Source of the DNA: Ciona savignyi
Lineage: Eukaryota > Chordata > Ascidiacea > Phlebobranchia > Cionidae
Direction of reading: 5' to 3'
DNA: 64,000 nt
Assembly: GCA_000149265.1 (NCBI GenBank)
Contig: CH002026.1
Location: forward strand, 133,898-197,897
The notes below the pieces were generated by a model. The model made no database searches, had not been told where the DNA came from, and saw only the letters and a program-made list of their open reading frames with translations. Position 1 is the stretch's first letter, and each line of letters opens with the position of its first letter. Position numbers and translations under genes: made by a program. Of this stretch, positions 33,425 to 44,045 are shown one piece after another.

Positions 33425-33590
33425 TGATAGAAACTGATCGTTAAAATTACGCAAACTAATTTAAACCTTGCCCTATAAAACACAAATCTTAACCCCAGAA
33501 CTAACCCTAACTCCAACCCCACGTTTAAAACTAACTCTAATGTACTCATTTTTATTTTAGTGTGCAGTTCCCCTTTTTTAATTACCCCTC
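33425..33590. repeat. MITE remnant with CCTAAC/CCAGAAC core
   Basis: Core CCCCAGAACTAACCCTAACT and right part TTTTAGTGTGCAGTTCCCC as in the 7.4-kb element. Also present in unit B at about 46440-46605, so it predates the duplication. Confidence 0.6.
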
Positions 33591-33627
33591 ATATAACCGG
33601 TTATTACTAAATTCAAATTGTTTATAG

Positions 33628-33908
33628 CAGGGATGTCCAACCTTTTATTGTAGTGGGCCGCATTGTCACTTGAAATAATTCGATGGGCCGCAGAACCTAA
33701 TAATTCAATGGGCCGCATAGTCTTATAGTTATATATAACCTGCGTATTCCTATTGCTTCCATACTATAGCCTACTATTACTACGTCCCTAAAAGCTGACT
33801 GATACATTTTAATTAGGCTAAGAATTAAAGTTCAAAATACTACTTGGAGTGAAAATGACTAGCGGGCCGCACAAAAATCTCAGGTGGGCCGCAGGTTGAA
33901 CATCCCTG
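33628..33908. mobile_element. hAT-type MITE (GGGCCGC family)
   Basis: Left end CAGGGATGTCCAACCTTTTA and right end GTTGAACATCCCTG are inverted. Flanks GTTTATAG and ATTTATAG form an 8-bp target duplication (7 of 8). Unit B has the empty site ATTTATAG at about 46635. Confidence 0.85.
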
Positions 33909-34026
33909 ATTTATAGGTTCAAATCTAGCTAACGTAATAAAACCATTTAAAATTCTTGAATACATGCTTCTGTATTTTACTCAATTATATAAACCAAAGG
34001 GGAGTGGCGGTAATACAGTAGACGCG

Positions 34027-34170
34027 CTAATTATTATAAATTTGGTCCGGAATTTCTCCATTTAAAAGTATTTGTTTAATTGAGATAATTTGACCAACAT
34101 TTTCTCCATCTTCCTTAATACAGTGTGGTATTTTTTCCACCACGCACTTATAACTTCGCCTTTTCAACAT
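34027..34170 (-). CDS. short conserved open frame, copy in unit A (uncertain)
   Basis: 47 codons from ATG at 34170: MLKRRSYKCVVEKIPHCIKE, then ISIKQILLNGEIP. Nearly identical in unit B (47625-47858), where the frame extends further upstream; here 19 extra bases shift the upstream frame. I do not recognise it. Confidence 0.2.
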   Translation of the reverse strand: MLKRRSYKCVVEKIPHCIKEDGENVGQIISIKQILLNGEIPDQIYNN

Positions 34171-34394
34171 GCGAGCTATCTGTACGCATGCATGCTGCGC
34201 ATAGGTTCTTTACCGGGACAGTCACTTCGGTATGACGTTGATTTATTGACGCAGTACTGTTATTTACTTTATTATGCGTTACCATAGCTTGTACATATTA
34301 TTACATACTCTACAATAGTTAGTATATGGCCTGCGACCTACCTACACCCGAGGCGATATGAATACGGCACACCGTTTTTATGAACAGTTTAAAC

Positions 34395-34674
34395 CAGGGA
34401 TGTCCAACCTTTTATTGTAGTGGGCCGCATTGTCACTTGAAAAAATTCAATGGACCGCATAACCTATTAATTCGATGGGCGCAGAGTTTTATAGTTATAT
34501 ATGACCTGCGTATTCATGTTGCTATTATAATAAAGCCTACTATTACAACGTCCCTAAAAGCTGACTGATATATTTTAATTAGGCTAATATTCAAATATCA
34601 AAGTACTATTGGGAGTGAAAATGACTGGCGGGCCGCACAAAAATATGAGGTGGGCCGCACGTTGGACATCACTG
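34395..34674. mobile_element. hAT-type MITE (GGGCCGC family)
   Basis: Left end CAGGGATGTCCAACC, right end GTTGGACATCACTG. The same insertion is in unit B (47977-48256), so it predates the duplication. Confidence 0.8.
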
Positions 34675-34879
34675 ACTGCAAATCAATTGTGCATTTTGCG
34701 GCTTTCTGGTACAATTATTTGCACATAAACATACACATATATACCAATTATTAATAAGCAACCAGCTTATCAACTGTTTTTTTTAAAAGGTCGATAGGGT
34801 TAGCAATCCATAAAAATGCGTGGTGTCGCTACAACAATCAGTAGAAAAAGGGAAAACACGGTAGAAGCTGTATGGAACG

Positions 34880-34962
34880 ATACATATACCGACTCTTAAA
34901 CAAAATAACGGTCCGAGTGACGAGCCCATAATGGGTTCGAAACTTGGCTTGGTAAAAAAAAA
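34880..34962 (+). repeat. SINE family 2, 5'-truncated
   Basis: Starts at GATACATATACCGACTC and keeps the B-box-like ATGGGTTCGAAACTTGG. The unit B copy (48454) has the full head, so unit A lost it. Confidence 0.7.
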
Positions 34963-35477
34963 ACAAAAAAAAAACGGTAGAAGCTTTATAGGAGAGAGTG
35001 TTTCATGCGGAACGACAAAATGTTTTTTCCCTTTTTTTAGAGACCGATTCTTCTCTTTTCAAATTGTATAGCGCCCAGGATGATTTTCAAACCGCACCTC
35101 CTTAATAGTGTGATAAATATAAATGCAGCAGTTAGTAAACTGTTATTAACAGATTAAGTACCGGTAATATATCGATACCGGGGCAATGCACAATGAGCCT
35201 GTGGTTGACTGGTTAGGATTACTGTTCAGGTAGAGATTAGCGCCAGGGTAGGGGTTAAAGTAAGTTAGTTATCCACCCGGATTAAAGTGGTTGGTCGGCT
35301 GTTATTTGGTTTAAGATTACTCATTGTATTTACGAAGAGTCGAGAACGATTGTCTGTGAAATGCCTGGAGACAGCAGCGGTTCCTAGAAAATTGTCCAGA
35401 CCAAATCAAACCACAATAACACGCGTTAAAGATTTGCCGACGTGATTAAATGAAAACTTTTAATGGAAAGATCATTC

Positions 35478-35680
35478 AAGTTTATCCCAATGAATTGTAA
35501 AGGGCGTTGACACGCGGGCAATCGTCAGATTACCTAGCATCCATCGTCCTGTTACCGGAGCTATTGTAGTGGTTGACACGTTTTTTTATTAAGTAAAATA
35601 GATTAATGCAGTCGAAACGGTTAATGTCTGCAAGAGCTTTGCCGAACGACACAACCTATTAGCTGAAGACTAGTTTCTTT
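35478..35680 (-). repeat. old diverged SINE family 1 copy
   Basis: GTTTATCCCAATGAATTG, ACACGCGGGCAATCGTCAG, GTTACCGGAGCTATTG and ACGACACAACCTATTAGCTG follow the SINE order in reverse. Unit B has two such copies. Confidence 0.6.
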
Positions 35681-35744
35681 AATATGCATATATTAGAACA
35701 TAAAAAAGTCCAATGCACTAAATGCTAGAGAACGTGGGATGCAC

Positions 35745-36578
35745 TAAATGCCAGAAAATGTACAACCCATTCAAAGCCAGAAAACGTACAATCCACTCAA
35801 AGCCAGAAAACGTACAACCCGCTTAGAGCCAGACAACGTACAACCCGCTCAAAGCCAGACAACGTACAACCCACTCAAAGCCAGAAAACGTACAATCCAC
35901 TCAAAGCCAGACAACGTACAACCCACTTAAAGCCAGAAAACATACAATCCACTCAAAGCCAGAAAACGTGCAATCCACTCAAAGCCAGAAAACGTACAAC
36001 CCACTCAAAGCCAGAAAACGTGCAATTCACTCAATGCCAGAAAACGTGCAACCCACTCAAAGCCAGAAAACGTACAACCCACTCAAAGCCAGAAAACGTG
36101 CAATTCACTCAATGCCAGAAGAACGTGCAACCCACTCAAAGCCAGAAAACGTACAACCCACTCAAAGCCAGAAAACGTGCAACCCACTCAAAGCGAGAAA
36201 ACGTGCAATTCACTCAATGCCAGAAAACGTGCAACCCACTCAAAGCCAGAAAACGTGCAATTCACTCAATGCCAGAAAACGTACAACCCACTCAAAGCCA
36301 GAAAACGTGCAATTCACTCAAAGCGAGAAAACGTGCAACCCACTCCAAGCCAGACAACGTACAACTCACTCAAAGCCAGAAAACGTGCAATTCACTCAAA
36401 GCCAGAAAACGTACAACCCACTCAAAGCCAGAAAACGTGCAATTCACTCAAAGCGAGAAAACGTACAACCCACTCCAAGCCAGACAACGTACAATTCACT
36501 CAAAGCCAGAAAACGTACAATCCACTCAAAGCCAGAAAACGTACAATCCACTCAAAGCCAGAGAACGTGCAACCCACT
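35745..36578. repeat. 26-bp minisatellite, left part of the split array A
   Basis: About 32 copies of a 26-bp unit, CAACCCACTCAAAGCCAGAA plus AACGTG, with variants at set positions (CC/TT, AAAG/AATG, CCAG/CGAG, AAAA/ACAA, GTG/GTA). 26 is not a multiple of three and the unit has no stop in any plus-strand phase, so all three frames are open. The array is broken at 36579 by the LTR element and resumes at 38845. Confidence 0.95.
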
Positions 36579-38844
36579 TGTGGAGAAACAGGTTCTTTTG
36601 TGGTTGTTTTGCGTGCTTATAGCTCTAGCACTGAACCTGACCTGAATTCTCCAACTAATTAGACTCCGAATTGACTCCGTCTCGGAAGGTTTCTGAATTG
36701 TATCTTATAAGCTGATACAGTAAAACACATACACTTTAACTGGTTGCCTGAACATGCTCGGAGCCGCGCCCGAGCAGGCGATTTATTTTCGGTCTTTATT
36801 CCAAAACGCGTTTTCGATAATAATTCATGCAAAGACTCTATACACAAAACATCAGCTTGCAAAACATATGGCATGGGGATTATATCCCGTTACAGGAAGT
36901 GAGACACAAAGGTTTTTAGAACAGGCGCACGCAGATGTGCAGCAATGAATAATGGCTTAATTAAACAATTTAAAAAACTTAACATAATGTGCAACAAATA
37001 TTACACAAGCCGCGAATGCTACATAGCTTCTTTTCCCCCAAAATTTTAAATTTTGAAAATTATTAATCCGCTATGGGATCTACATAAATTATTGTAGGAA
37101 TTCGCGGCTTTCAAATGGTGGCGCGAAAATCATTTTTCAATAAATCGAATAGGTTGGGTCTCATCGATGGCGAAATGTGGATGAAATCTGTAAAATAAAC
37201 TGAACAAGAGTTTCCGTATAGGGCCTATAAAATAACTATCAGGTTATTCGCTATGCTCAAACATTAGTGGTCCATGCACACGGCAAAAATCAAACCAAAG
37301 CATTATTCAGACGCAACTCACGCTATAGACAATAGACATAAAAAAACATACTCGTATAAAAAATAGTCGGCGTGGAGCATCCTCGACACGCAATAACATA
37401 CCCAGTAGACACAAAATACTCATATAAAATAGGCCACTCTAGACGATACTCAATAGTCATGTAATAATCAATAATGCTTTAGTCGTGATCGTACCATATT
37501 TGCATTTCTCACCAATCCTTGAGCAAAATGCTGAACAACTCGGTGACAGTCAAAGATCCGTCTCATAGACAAAACGGCCACCACGAAAACGACAAACTTG
37601 TAAGTACGTGAGCCCAGGTGATCGCTCGGGTTTGCGACGCGTGTCGTGAAGAAAAGTCTTTTCCGACTCGACCAAAATGTCGAAAATATTGTTTTCCTCT
37701 TCGATTGTGCTGCTCGCGAATGATGGTTTCTTTATTAGACCCATGATTTCTGGCGTTTTCAGCGCTTCCCTTCGATCCACCGTATCTTCTTTGTGCTTTA
37801 TGCCGGGTGGCGCGATATTCGTTTCTTCCGGACGACGACGTAGACGGCCACTTCGCCCATCCACAATGAGATTGAAACGCTTCACAAAGTCCGGACCAAT
37901 CACGGGATGGCGAACGTTTGCGATCTGAAAGCTCCATTTGAAAGATCCCACACCTTGCAATGAAACGTCCAATTCCTTGTTTCCAGTTGATGAGCAGTTC
38001 GTTTCGCTTAGTCTTAGTTTTCCGGAATGTTTGTAAAAAATAGAACGTCTGTCTTCTAAATTGGGTAAAAGAGAAAATGATGCTCTGGGGTCCACCAGAA
38101 ACTTTAAGTTGTTTGCCACGTCTTCAACGAAAAATAAACTGGACTTCGCATGGAAATATCTCGGGCTTGACATTTGTAGTGTTGTTTTTGGTTTTGTTCT
38201 CGCTGTTTTTCTGTAGATTGCAGACCAATTGCAGCCTGGGTTGCATTTTCGTGCTCGGTTACCAAAATGTTTATGAAACCAACAAATCCTCACTTGCGGC
38301 TTTTCTGTTGGCATCGGAAAATTGAAGCGATTGTTTTGCCAACACATTTTTCTTGGTAAATAGACCTGCGTGTTCAAACACGTATTGGAGATTCACCACT
38401 GTGGAGAAACAGGTGATTCTGTGGTTGTTTTGCGTGCTTATAGCTCTAGCACTGAACCTGACCTGAATTCTCCAACTAATTAGACTCCGAATTGACTCCG
38501 TCTCGGAAGGTTTCTGAATTGTATCTTATAAGCTGATACAGTAAAACACATACACTTTAACTGGTTGCCTGAACATGCTCGGAGCCGCGCCCGAGCAGGC
38601 GATTTATTTTCGGTCTTTATTCCAAAACGCGTTTTCGATAATAATTCATGCAAAGACTCTATACACAAAACATCAGCTTGCAAAACATATGGCATGGGGA
38701 TTATATCCCGTTACAGGAAGTGAGACACAAAGGTTTTTAGAACAGGCGCACGCAGATGTGCAGCAATGAATAATGGCTTAATTAAACAATTTAAAAAACT
38801 TAACATAATGTGCAACAAATATTACACAAGCCGCGAATGCTACA
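36579..38844 (-). mobile_element. non-autonomous LTR retrotransposon in the minisatellite
   Basis: Two LTRs of 445 bp (36579-37023 and 38400-38844) differ at only about three bases near one end. On the minus strand they start TGTAGC and end CCACA. The insertion is flanked by a 4-bp target duplication CACT (36575-36578, 38845-38848). Minus orientation is supported by GTGGTGAATCTCC next to the upstream LTR, a likely primer-binding site. A GGGGGAAAAGAAG purine tract before the downstream LTR agrees. The 1,376-bp interior has a gag zinc-knuckle and protease-like frame but no reverse transcriptase or integrase, so it depends on another element. Confidence 0.92.
37550..38347 (-). pseudogene. gag C-terminus/aspartic protease remnant of the LTR element
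   Basis: An open frame inside the LTR element; the first ATG is at 38347 and the frame is open somewhat upstream. CWFHKHFGNRARKC-NPGC is a zinc-knuckle-like motif of the kind found before the protease in some Ty3-like elements. FLVDPRASFSLLP sits where the protease active site FLVDTGA is expected: the Asp is kept but Thr-Gly are replaced by Pro-Arg, so activity is doubtful. VIGPDFVKRFNLIVDGRSGR matches the post-protease region. It ends at TGA 37550 with no polymerase. Confidence 0.75.
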
Positions 38845-41690
38845 CACTCAAAGCCAGAAAACGTGCAATTCACTCAAAGCGAGAAAACGTACAACCCACT
38901 CAAAGCCAGAAAACGTGCAATTCACTCAAAGCGAGAAAACGTACAACCCACTCAAAGCCAGAAAACGTGCAATTCACTCAAAGCGAGAAAACGTACAACC
39001 CACTCAAAGCCAGAAAACGTGCAATTCACTCAAAGCGAGAAAACGTACAACCCACTCAAAGCCAGAAAACGTGCAATTCACTCAAAGCGAGAAAACGTGC
39101 AACCCACTCCAAGCCAGACAACGTACAATTCACTCAAAGCCAGACAACGTACAATTCACTCAAAGCCAGAAAACGTACAACCCACTCCAAGCCAGACAAC
39201 GTACAATTCACTCAAAGCCAGAAAACGTGCAATTCACTCAAAGCGAGAAAACGTGCAACCCACTCCAAGCCAGAAAACGTGCAATTCACTCCAAGCCAGA
39301 AAACGTGCAACCCACTCAAAGCCAGAAAACGTGCAATTCACTCAATGCCAGAAAACGTACAACCCACTCAAAGCCAGAAAACGTACAACCCACTCAATGC
39401 CAGAAAACGTGCAACCCACTCAAAGCCAGAAAACGTGCAACCCACTCAAAGCCAGAAAACGTACAATTCACTCAATGCCAGAAAACGTGCAACCCACTCA
39501 AAGCCAGAAAACGTGCAACCCACTCAAAGCCAGAAAACGTGCAATTCACTCAATGCCAGAAAACGTGCAACCCACTCCAAGCCAGACAACGTACAATTCA
39601 CTCAAAGCCAGAAAACGTGCAATTCACTCAATGCCAGAAAACGTGCAACCCACTCCAAGCCAGAAAACGTGCAACCCACTCCAAGCCAGAAAACGTACAA
39701 CCCACTCAATGCCAGAAAACGTACAATCCACTCAAAGCCAGAAAACGTGCAACCCACTCCAAGCGAGAAAACGTGCAACCCACTCAAAGCCAGAAAACGT
39801 ACAATTCACTCAAAGCCAGAAAACGTACAACCCACTCAAAGCCAGAAAACGTGCAATTCACTCAATGCCAGAAAAACGTACAACCCACTCCAAGCCAGAA
39901 AACGTACAACCCACTCAATGCCAGAAAACGTGCAACCCACTCAAAGCCAGAAAACGTGCAATTCACTCAAAGCGAGAAAACGTGCAACCCACTCCAAGCC
40001 AGACAACGTACAATTCACTCAAAGCCAGAAAACGTGCAATTCACTCAAAGCCAGAAAACGTGCAACCCACTCAAAGCCAGAAAACGTACAATTCACTCAA
40101 AGCCAGAAAACGTGCAATTCACTCAATGCCAGAAAACGTACAACCCACTCCAAGCCAGACAACGTACAACCCACTCCAAGCCAGAAAACGTGCAATTCAC
40201 TCAAAGCCAGAAAACGTGCAACCCACTCAAAGCCAGAAAACGTACAATTCACTCAAAGCCAGAAAACGTGCAATTCACTCAATGCCAGAAAACGTACAAC
40301 CCACTCCAAGCCAGACAACGTACAATTCACTCAAAGCCAGAAAACGTGCAATTCACTCAAAGCCAGAAAACGTGCAACCCACTCAAAGCCAGAAAACGTA
40401 CAATTCACTCAAAGCCAGAAAACGTGCAATTCACTCAAAGCGAGAAAACGTACAACCCACTCCAAGCCAGACAACGTACAATTCACTCAAAGCCAGAAAA
40501 CGTGCAATTCACTCAATGCCAGAAAACGTGCAATTCACTCAAAGCCAGAAAACGTACAACCCACTCAAAGCCAGAAAACGTGCAATTCACTCAATGCCAG
40601 AAAACGTACAACCCACTCAAAGCCAGAAAACGTACAACCCACTCAATGCCAGAAAACGTGCAACCCACTCAAAGCCAGAAAACGTGCAACCCACTCCAAG
40701 CCAGAAAACGTGCAACCCACTCAAAGCCAGAAAACGTGCAACCCACTCAAAGCCAGAAAACGTGCAACCCACTCAAAGCCAGAAAACGTGCAATTCACTC
40801 AATGCCAGAAAACGTACAACCCACTCAATGCCAGAAAACGTGCAACCCACTCAAAGCCAGAAAACGTGCAATTCACTCAAAGCGAGAAAACGTGCAACCC
40901 ACTCCAAGCCAGAAAACGTGCAATTCACTCAAAGCCAGAAAACGTACAATTCACTCAAAGCCAGAAAACGTACAATTCACTCAAAGCCAGAAAACGTACA
41001 ACCCACTAAATGCCAGAGAACGTACAACTCACTCAAAGCCAGAAAACGTACAACCCACTCAAAGCCAGAAAACGTGCAATTCACTCAATGCCAGAAAACG
41101 TACAACCCACTCAAAGCCAGAAAACGTACAACCCACTCAATGCCAGAAAACGTGCAACCCACTCAAAGCCAGAAAACGTGCAACCCACTCCAAGCCAGAA
41201 AACGTGCAACCCACTCAAAGCCAGAAAACGTGCAACCCACTCAAAGCCAGAAAACGTGCAACCCACTCAAAGCCAGAAAACGTGCAATTCACTCAATGCC
41301 AGAAAACGTACAACCCACTCAATGCCAGAAAACGTGCAACCCACTCAAAGCCAGAAAACGTGCAATTCACTCAAAGCGAGAAAACGTGCAACCCACTCCA
41401 AGCCAGAAAACGTGCAATTCACTCAAAGCCAGAAAACGTACAATTCACTCAAAGCCAGAAAACGTGCAACCCACTCAAAGCCAGACAACGTACAACCCAC
41501 TAAATGCCAGAGAACGTACAACTCACTCAAAACCAGAAAACGTACAACCCACTCAAAGCCAGAAAACGTACAATCCACTCAAAGCCAGAAAACGTACAAT
41601 CCACTCAAAGCCAAAAAAACGTGCAATCCACTCAATACCAGGGGACGTGCAATGCACTTAATACCAGAGAACGTGCAGAAACGAAGAGAT
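38845..41690. repeat. 26-bp minisatellite, right part of array A, about 108 copies
   Basis: Same unit as 35745-36578. Runs to about 41690, where the last diverged units (ACCAGAGAACGTGCAGAAAC) merge into the 5' flank of peptide gene A. Unit B has only about 24 copies in the same place. Each unit holds an ACGTG or ACGTA word. Confidence 0.95.
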
Positions 41691-41803
41691 CGGTGATGGG
41701 GAAGTCATTACATCCTCTTGCTGTTTTGTCTATGCGGAAATAACTACCATGTTGATTCGTCTAGAGGGAAGGCATCAAATCGTTGCGCTGTCTCGAACAA
41801 GAC

Positions 41804-41810
41804 TATATAT
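41804..41810 (+). promoter_or_regulatory. TATA box of peptide gene A
   Basis: TATATAT, 63 bases before the ATG and about 110 bases after the minisatellite. The same spacing is kept at 50578 in copy B. Confidence 0.6.
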
Positions 41811-41866
41811 CAAAGCAAACTGCATCGTTTGAATATCAGAACTTTCCTGAAACAAGAAGTATAACA

Positions 41867-42428
41867 ATGGACCGCAAGATTGCAATTCTTCTCTGCTTTA
41901 TACTTCTCGTGGTGAATGAGATGGGCATCGTTCAAGTAAACGCCTCGAAGAAATGGACTTACGACTATACAGACAGGTGTGTGTAACATTCCTTAAAATA
42001 CATTATTTCGTAAGAAATATATTTATAATTTAAATGAATGTTTTGGTTATAAATTACACTTTGCTCGGGCAAAGCAACCCGACTATAAATGTTAACTTAT
42101 ACCTTTGATAACAAATGATCGCTCTTTATTTTTCAGAAATAAATACCAAGCGTTTGCAGAGGGTAAGTTTTCCGTATATTTATCGCATATGGCACAACTG
42201 AATACCAGTTATGGCAAATTTTAAATATTATTTGTAATTACATGATTATAATATTATTTTGTGACCTTGGATATTAGATAAACCTGGCCACTACATATGT
42301 ACATATTTTGATATTTATGGCACAATAACGGACCATTTATTCCTTATATAAAGCATCTACAAAACCTAACCGCATTTTATCCCACAGATATCGCTGAGTT
42401 ATTGAACGCCGAAAAGCATTGGCAATAA
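41867..42428 (+). CDS. small secreted peptide, copy A (three exons)
   Basis: Exons 41867-41976, 42137-42162 (26-nt mini-exon) and 42388-42428 join on GT/AG borders with intron phases 2 and 1, giving 58 residues. The protein starts MDRKIAILLCFILLVVNEMG, a signal peptide, then a short KKWTYDYTDRNKYQAFAED part and the helix-like end IAELLNAEKHWQ. There is one Cys, within the signal. Copy B encodes the identical protein with two synonymous changes in exon 3. The gene at 60713-61782 shares the MDRK start, a mini-exon and both phases, so this is a family. Function unknown; a secreted or host-defence peptide is possible. AATAAA lies about 35 bases past the stop. Confidence 0.8.
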
Positions 42429-42504
42429 TTTGAATGTGTGCACCGATTAATAAATGTGATGCACAATAAAATATAATGAACTGGAATATAATGCAGTTGA
42501 TTTA

Positions 42505-42575
42505 CGGTCGTGTGCCCGAATGGTTAACGCGACCGATACATATACCGACTTACATACAAAAACGGTCCTGGTGAC
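42505..42575 (+). repeat. SINE family 2, 3'-truncated
   Basis: ACGGTCGTGTGCCCGAATGG to AAAACGGTCCTGGTGACG, then sequence shared with about 52.11 kb. Unit B keeps the whole SINE. Confidence 0.7.
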
Positions 42576-42577
42576 GT

Positions 42578-43270
42578 CCTGATGTTTCAAATAGCTCCAC
42601 TGCACCCAGTTTTCGATGAAGTCCTGCCTTCAGGCAAGGTCATATCAAACAATGGACATCGGATCGTACATCAGCACCGCCTGGTAAAGAGATTGCAGAG
42701 ATGAACACGCGTAAACAAGTCCGTGGCAAAGCTGTAATTCTATGTAACCCGGTGACGTCATATGACAGATCACCGCATGCAAGCGTGTGATATGATCGTT
42801 GCTTAGATGAAATTCGTGTAAACAAGTTCGTGTCGTAGTGTAGGGTGATGACATCATTGCGAGTCTCCGTATGAATTGCCTGTAGACGGCAGCGGTTCCT
42901 GGCAAATTGTACAGACCAATTAAAGCCACCACAACGCGAGTGAACATGGAAACGTTTAGGGATTGATTTATCCCTTTTAAATTCAGTGTGTCAGTTTATA
43001 AATAGTATTAGAACAAAAGCAATTACGCTCTGACGTCTAATTTAAGTCTATTAAAAGAGGACATTAATCTAATTCTGTAAAGTTAAGGAAAGTGGGTTTT
43101 TAAAAACCGATTAACAAACAGTAATAAGCATGGGAATAGTTTATTCACCTATTCAAACGTCTTTTCTGCAGCGTGGAAAGTTTGAGTTGCCACATGCTTA
43201 AGTATTGACTTTTCGCGCAAGTTAAATTACGCGGCGTTCAATAAAAAGGACTATCTTTGTTGCACTTTTG
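42578..43270. other. spacer between peptide gene A and Fringe B
   Basis: Matches about 52.11-52.79 kb almost throughout. No exon is seen; short open frames on the minus strand are not supported by splice sites. Confidence 0.5.
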
Positions 43271-43273
43271 CCA

Positions 43274-43619
43274 CGGTACCTCTAAATACTACAGGAGCGC
43301 TTGGACCGCTTGGAGCGCATGGAGCGCTTAAATCGCTTGGAGCGCTTGGAGCGCTTGGAGCGCTTGGAGCGCTTGGAGCGCTTGGAGCGCTTGGAGCGCT
43401 TGGAGCGCTTGGAGCGCTTGGAGCGCTTGGATCGTTTGGATCGCTTACTATACTTAGTAATTACAAAAGCCATGATAATAATGTTAGGGTTGGGGTTAAA
43501 GTTAGTTCTGGGGTTGAGATTAGTGTTTGGGACAGGGTTAGAATTACTTTCCATAGCAATCTAAGTGATCCAAGCGATCCAAGCGCTTCAAGCGGTCCTG
43601 TAGTATTTAGAGGCACCCC
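43274..43619. mobile_element. foldback MITE carrying a (GCGCTTGGA)n array
   Basis: The inverted ends share CCTCTAAATACTACAGGA. An 8-bp duplication, TTTTGCCA, flanks it (43266-43273, 43620-43627). Inside, about 14 copies of the 9-mer GCGCTTGGA keep both strands open as LERLER or SKRSKR. The other half holds the GTTCTGGGGTTGAGATTAG core. The matching site near 52.8 kb lacks it. Confidence 0.8.
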
Positions 43620-44045
43620 TTTTGCCAGGGGTTGCCGATCCTGCTTTATAATAATTAGAATTCTCAGCACCGATCTTGTTTTATACATTCTTATACTCAA
43701 TTTGTTGTTTTAAGCTGACAACGTAACAAATTAAGGAAGCAATAAATATTATTGGTATAGATATCTATCCTTAATACAAATAAACGATAAGATACACAAA
43801 CAAAAAAAACTTATCCTTATGTATATTTTCTTTTTTATTATCCAAATACAATTTTGCTTTAAGCAAAAGCAGTTTATATTACATTGAGTGCGAAAAAATA
43901 TTACGCGAATTAATCACATTAGATGGATATTTCCAAGCATGACTTTCATATAATGAAACACGAATTCATGCATGCGCACTTCAATAACATGAATAACCAA
44001 ACATATTTACACGCTTATAGTGAGTTACGAAAACAGTTAAAAACA

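Larger units (their letters stand above)
30545..44000. repeat. segmental duplication unit A
   Basis: Fringe A, the flank to about 34.96 kb, the 26-bp minisatellite, peptide gene A and the spacer to about 44.0 kb match unit B (44046-53160) in order and orientation. It is larger because of the LTR element and a longer minisatellite. Confidence 0.85.

Noticed and set aside
38845-41690. CRISPR-like array
   Set aside because: The 26-bp units are directly adjacent with no spacers, and the DNA is animal.
38766-41696. Very long open frames (750-930 codons) across the 26-bp array, and the shorter ones at 35748-36662 and 49837-50606
   Set aside because: All three plus frames are open because the unit has no stop in any phase. 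The repeat number differs greatly between duplicated units and an LTR element is inserted in it, so protein coding is unlikely.
41783-41986. Reading peptide A through its first donor (TDRCV then stop)
   Set aside because: GTGTGT is a plausible donor and the downstream exons restore a frame conserved in copy B.
43282-43564. Open frames of LER or SKR repeats on both strands
   Set aside because: Product of a 9-bp microsatellite inside a MITE with target duplications; no splice or start support.
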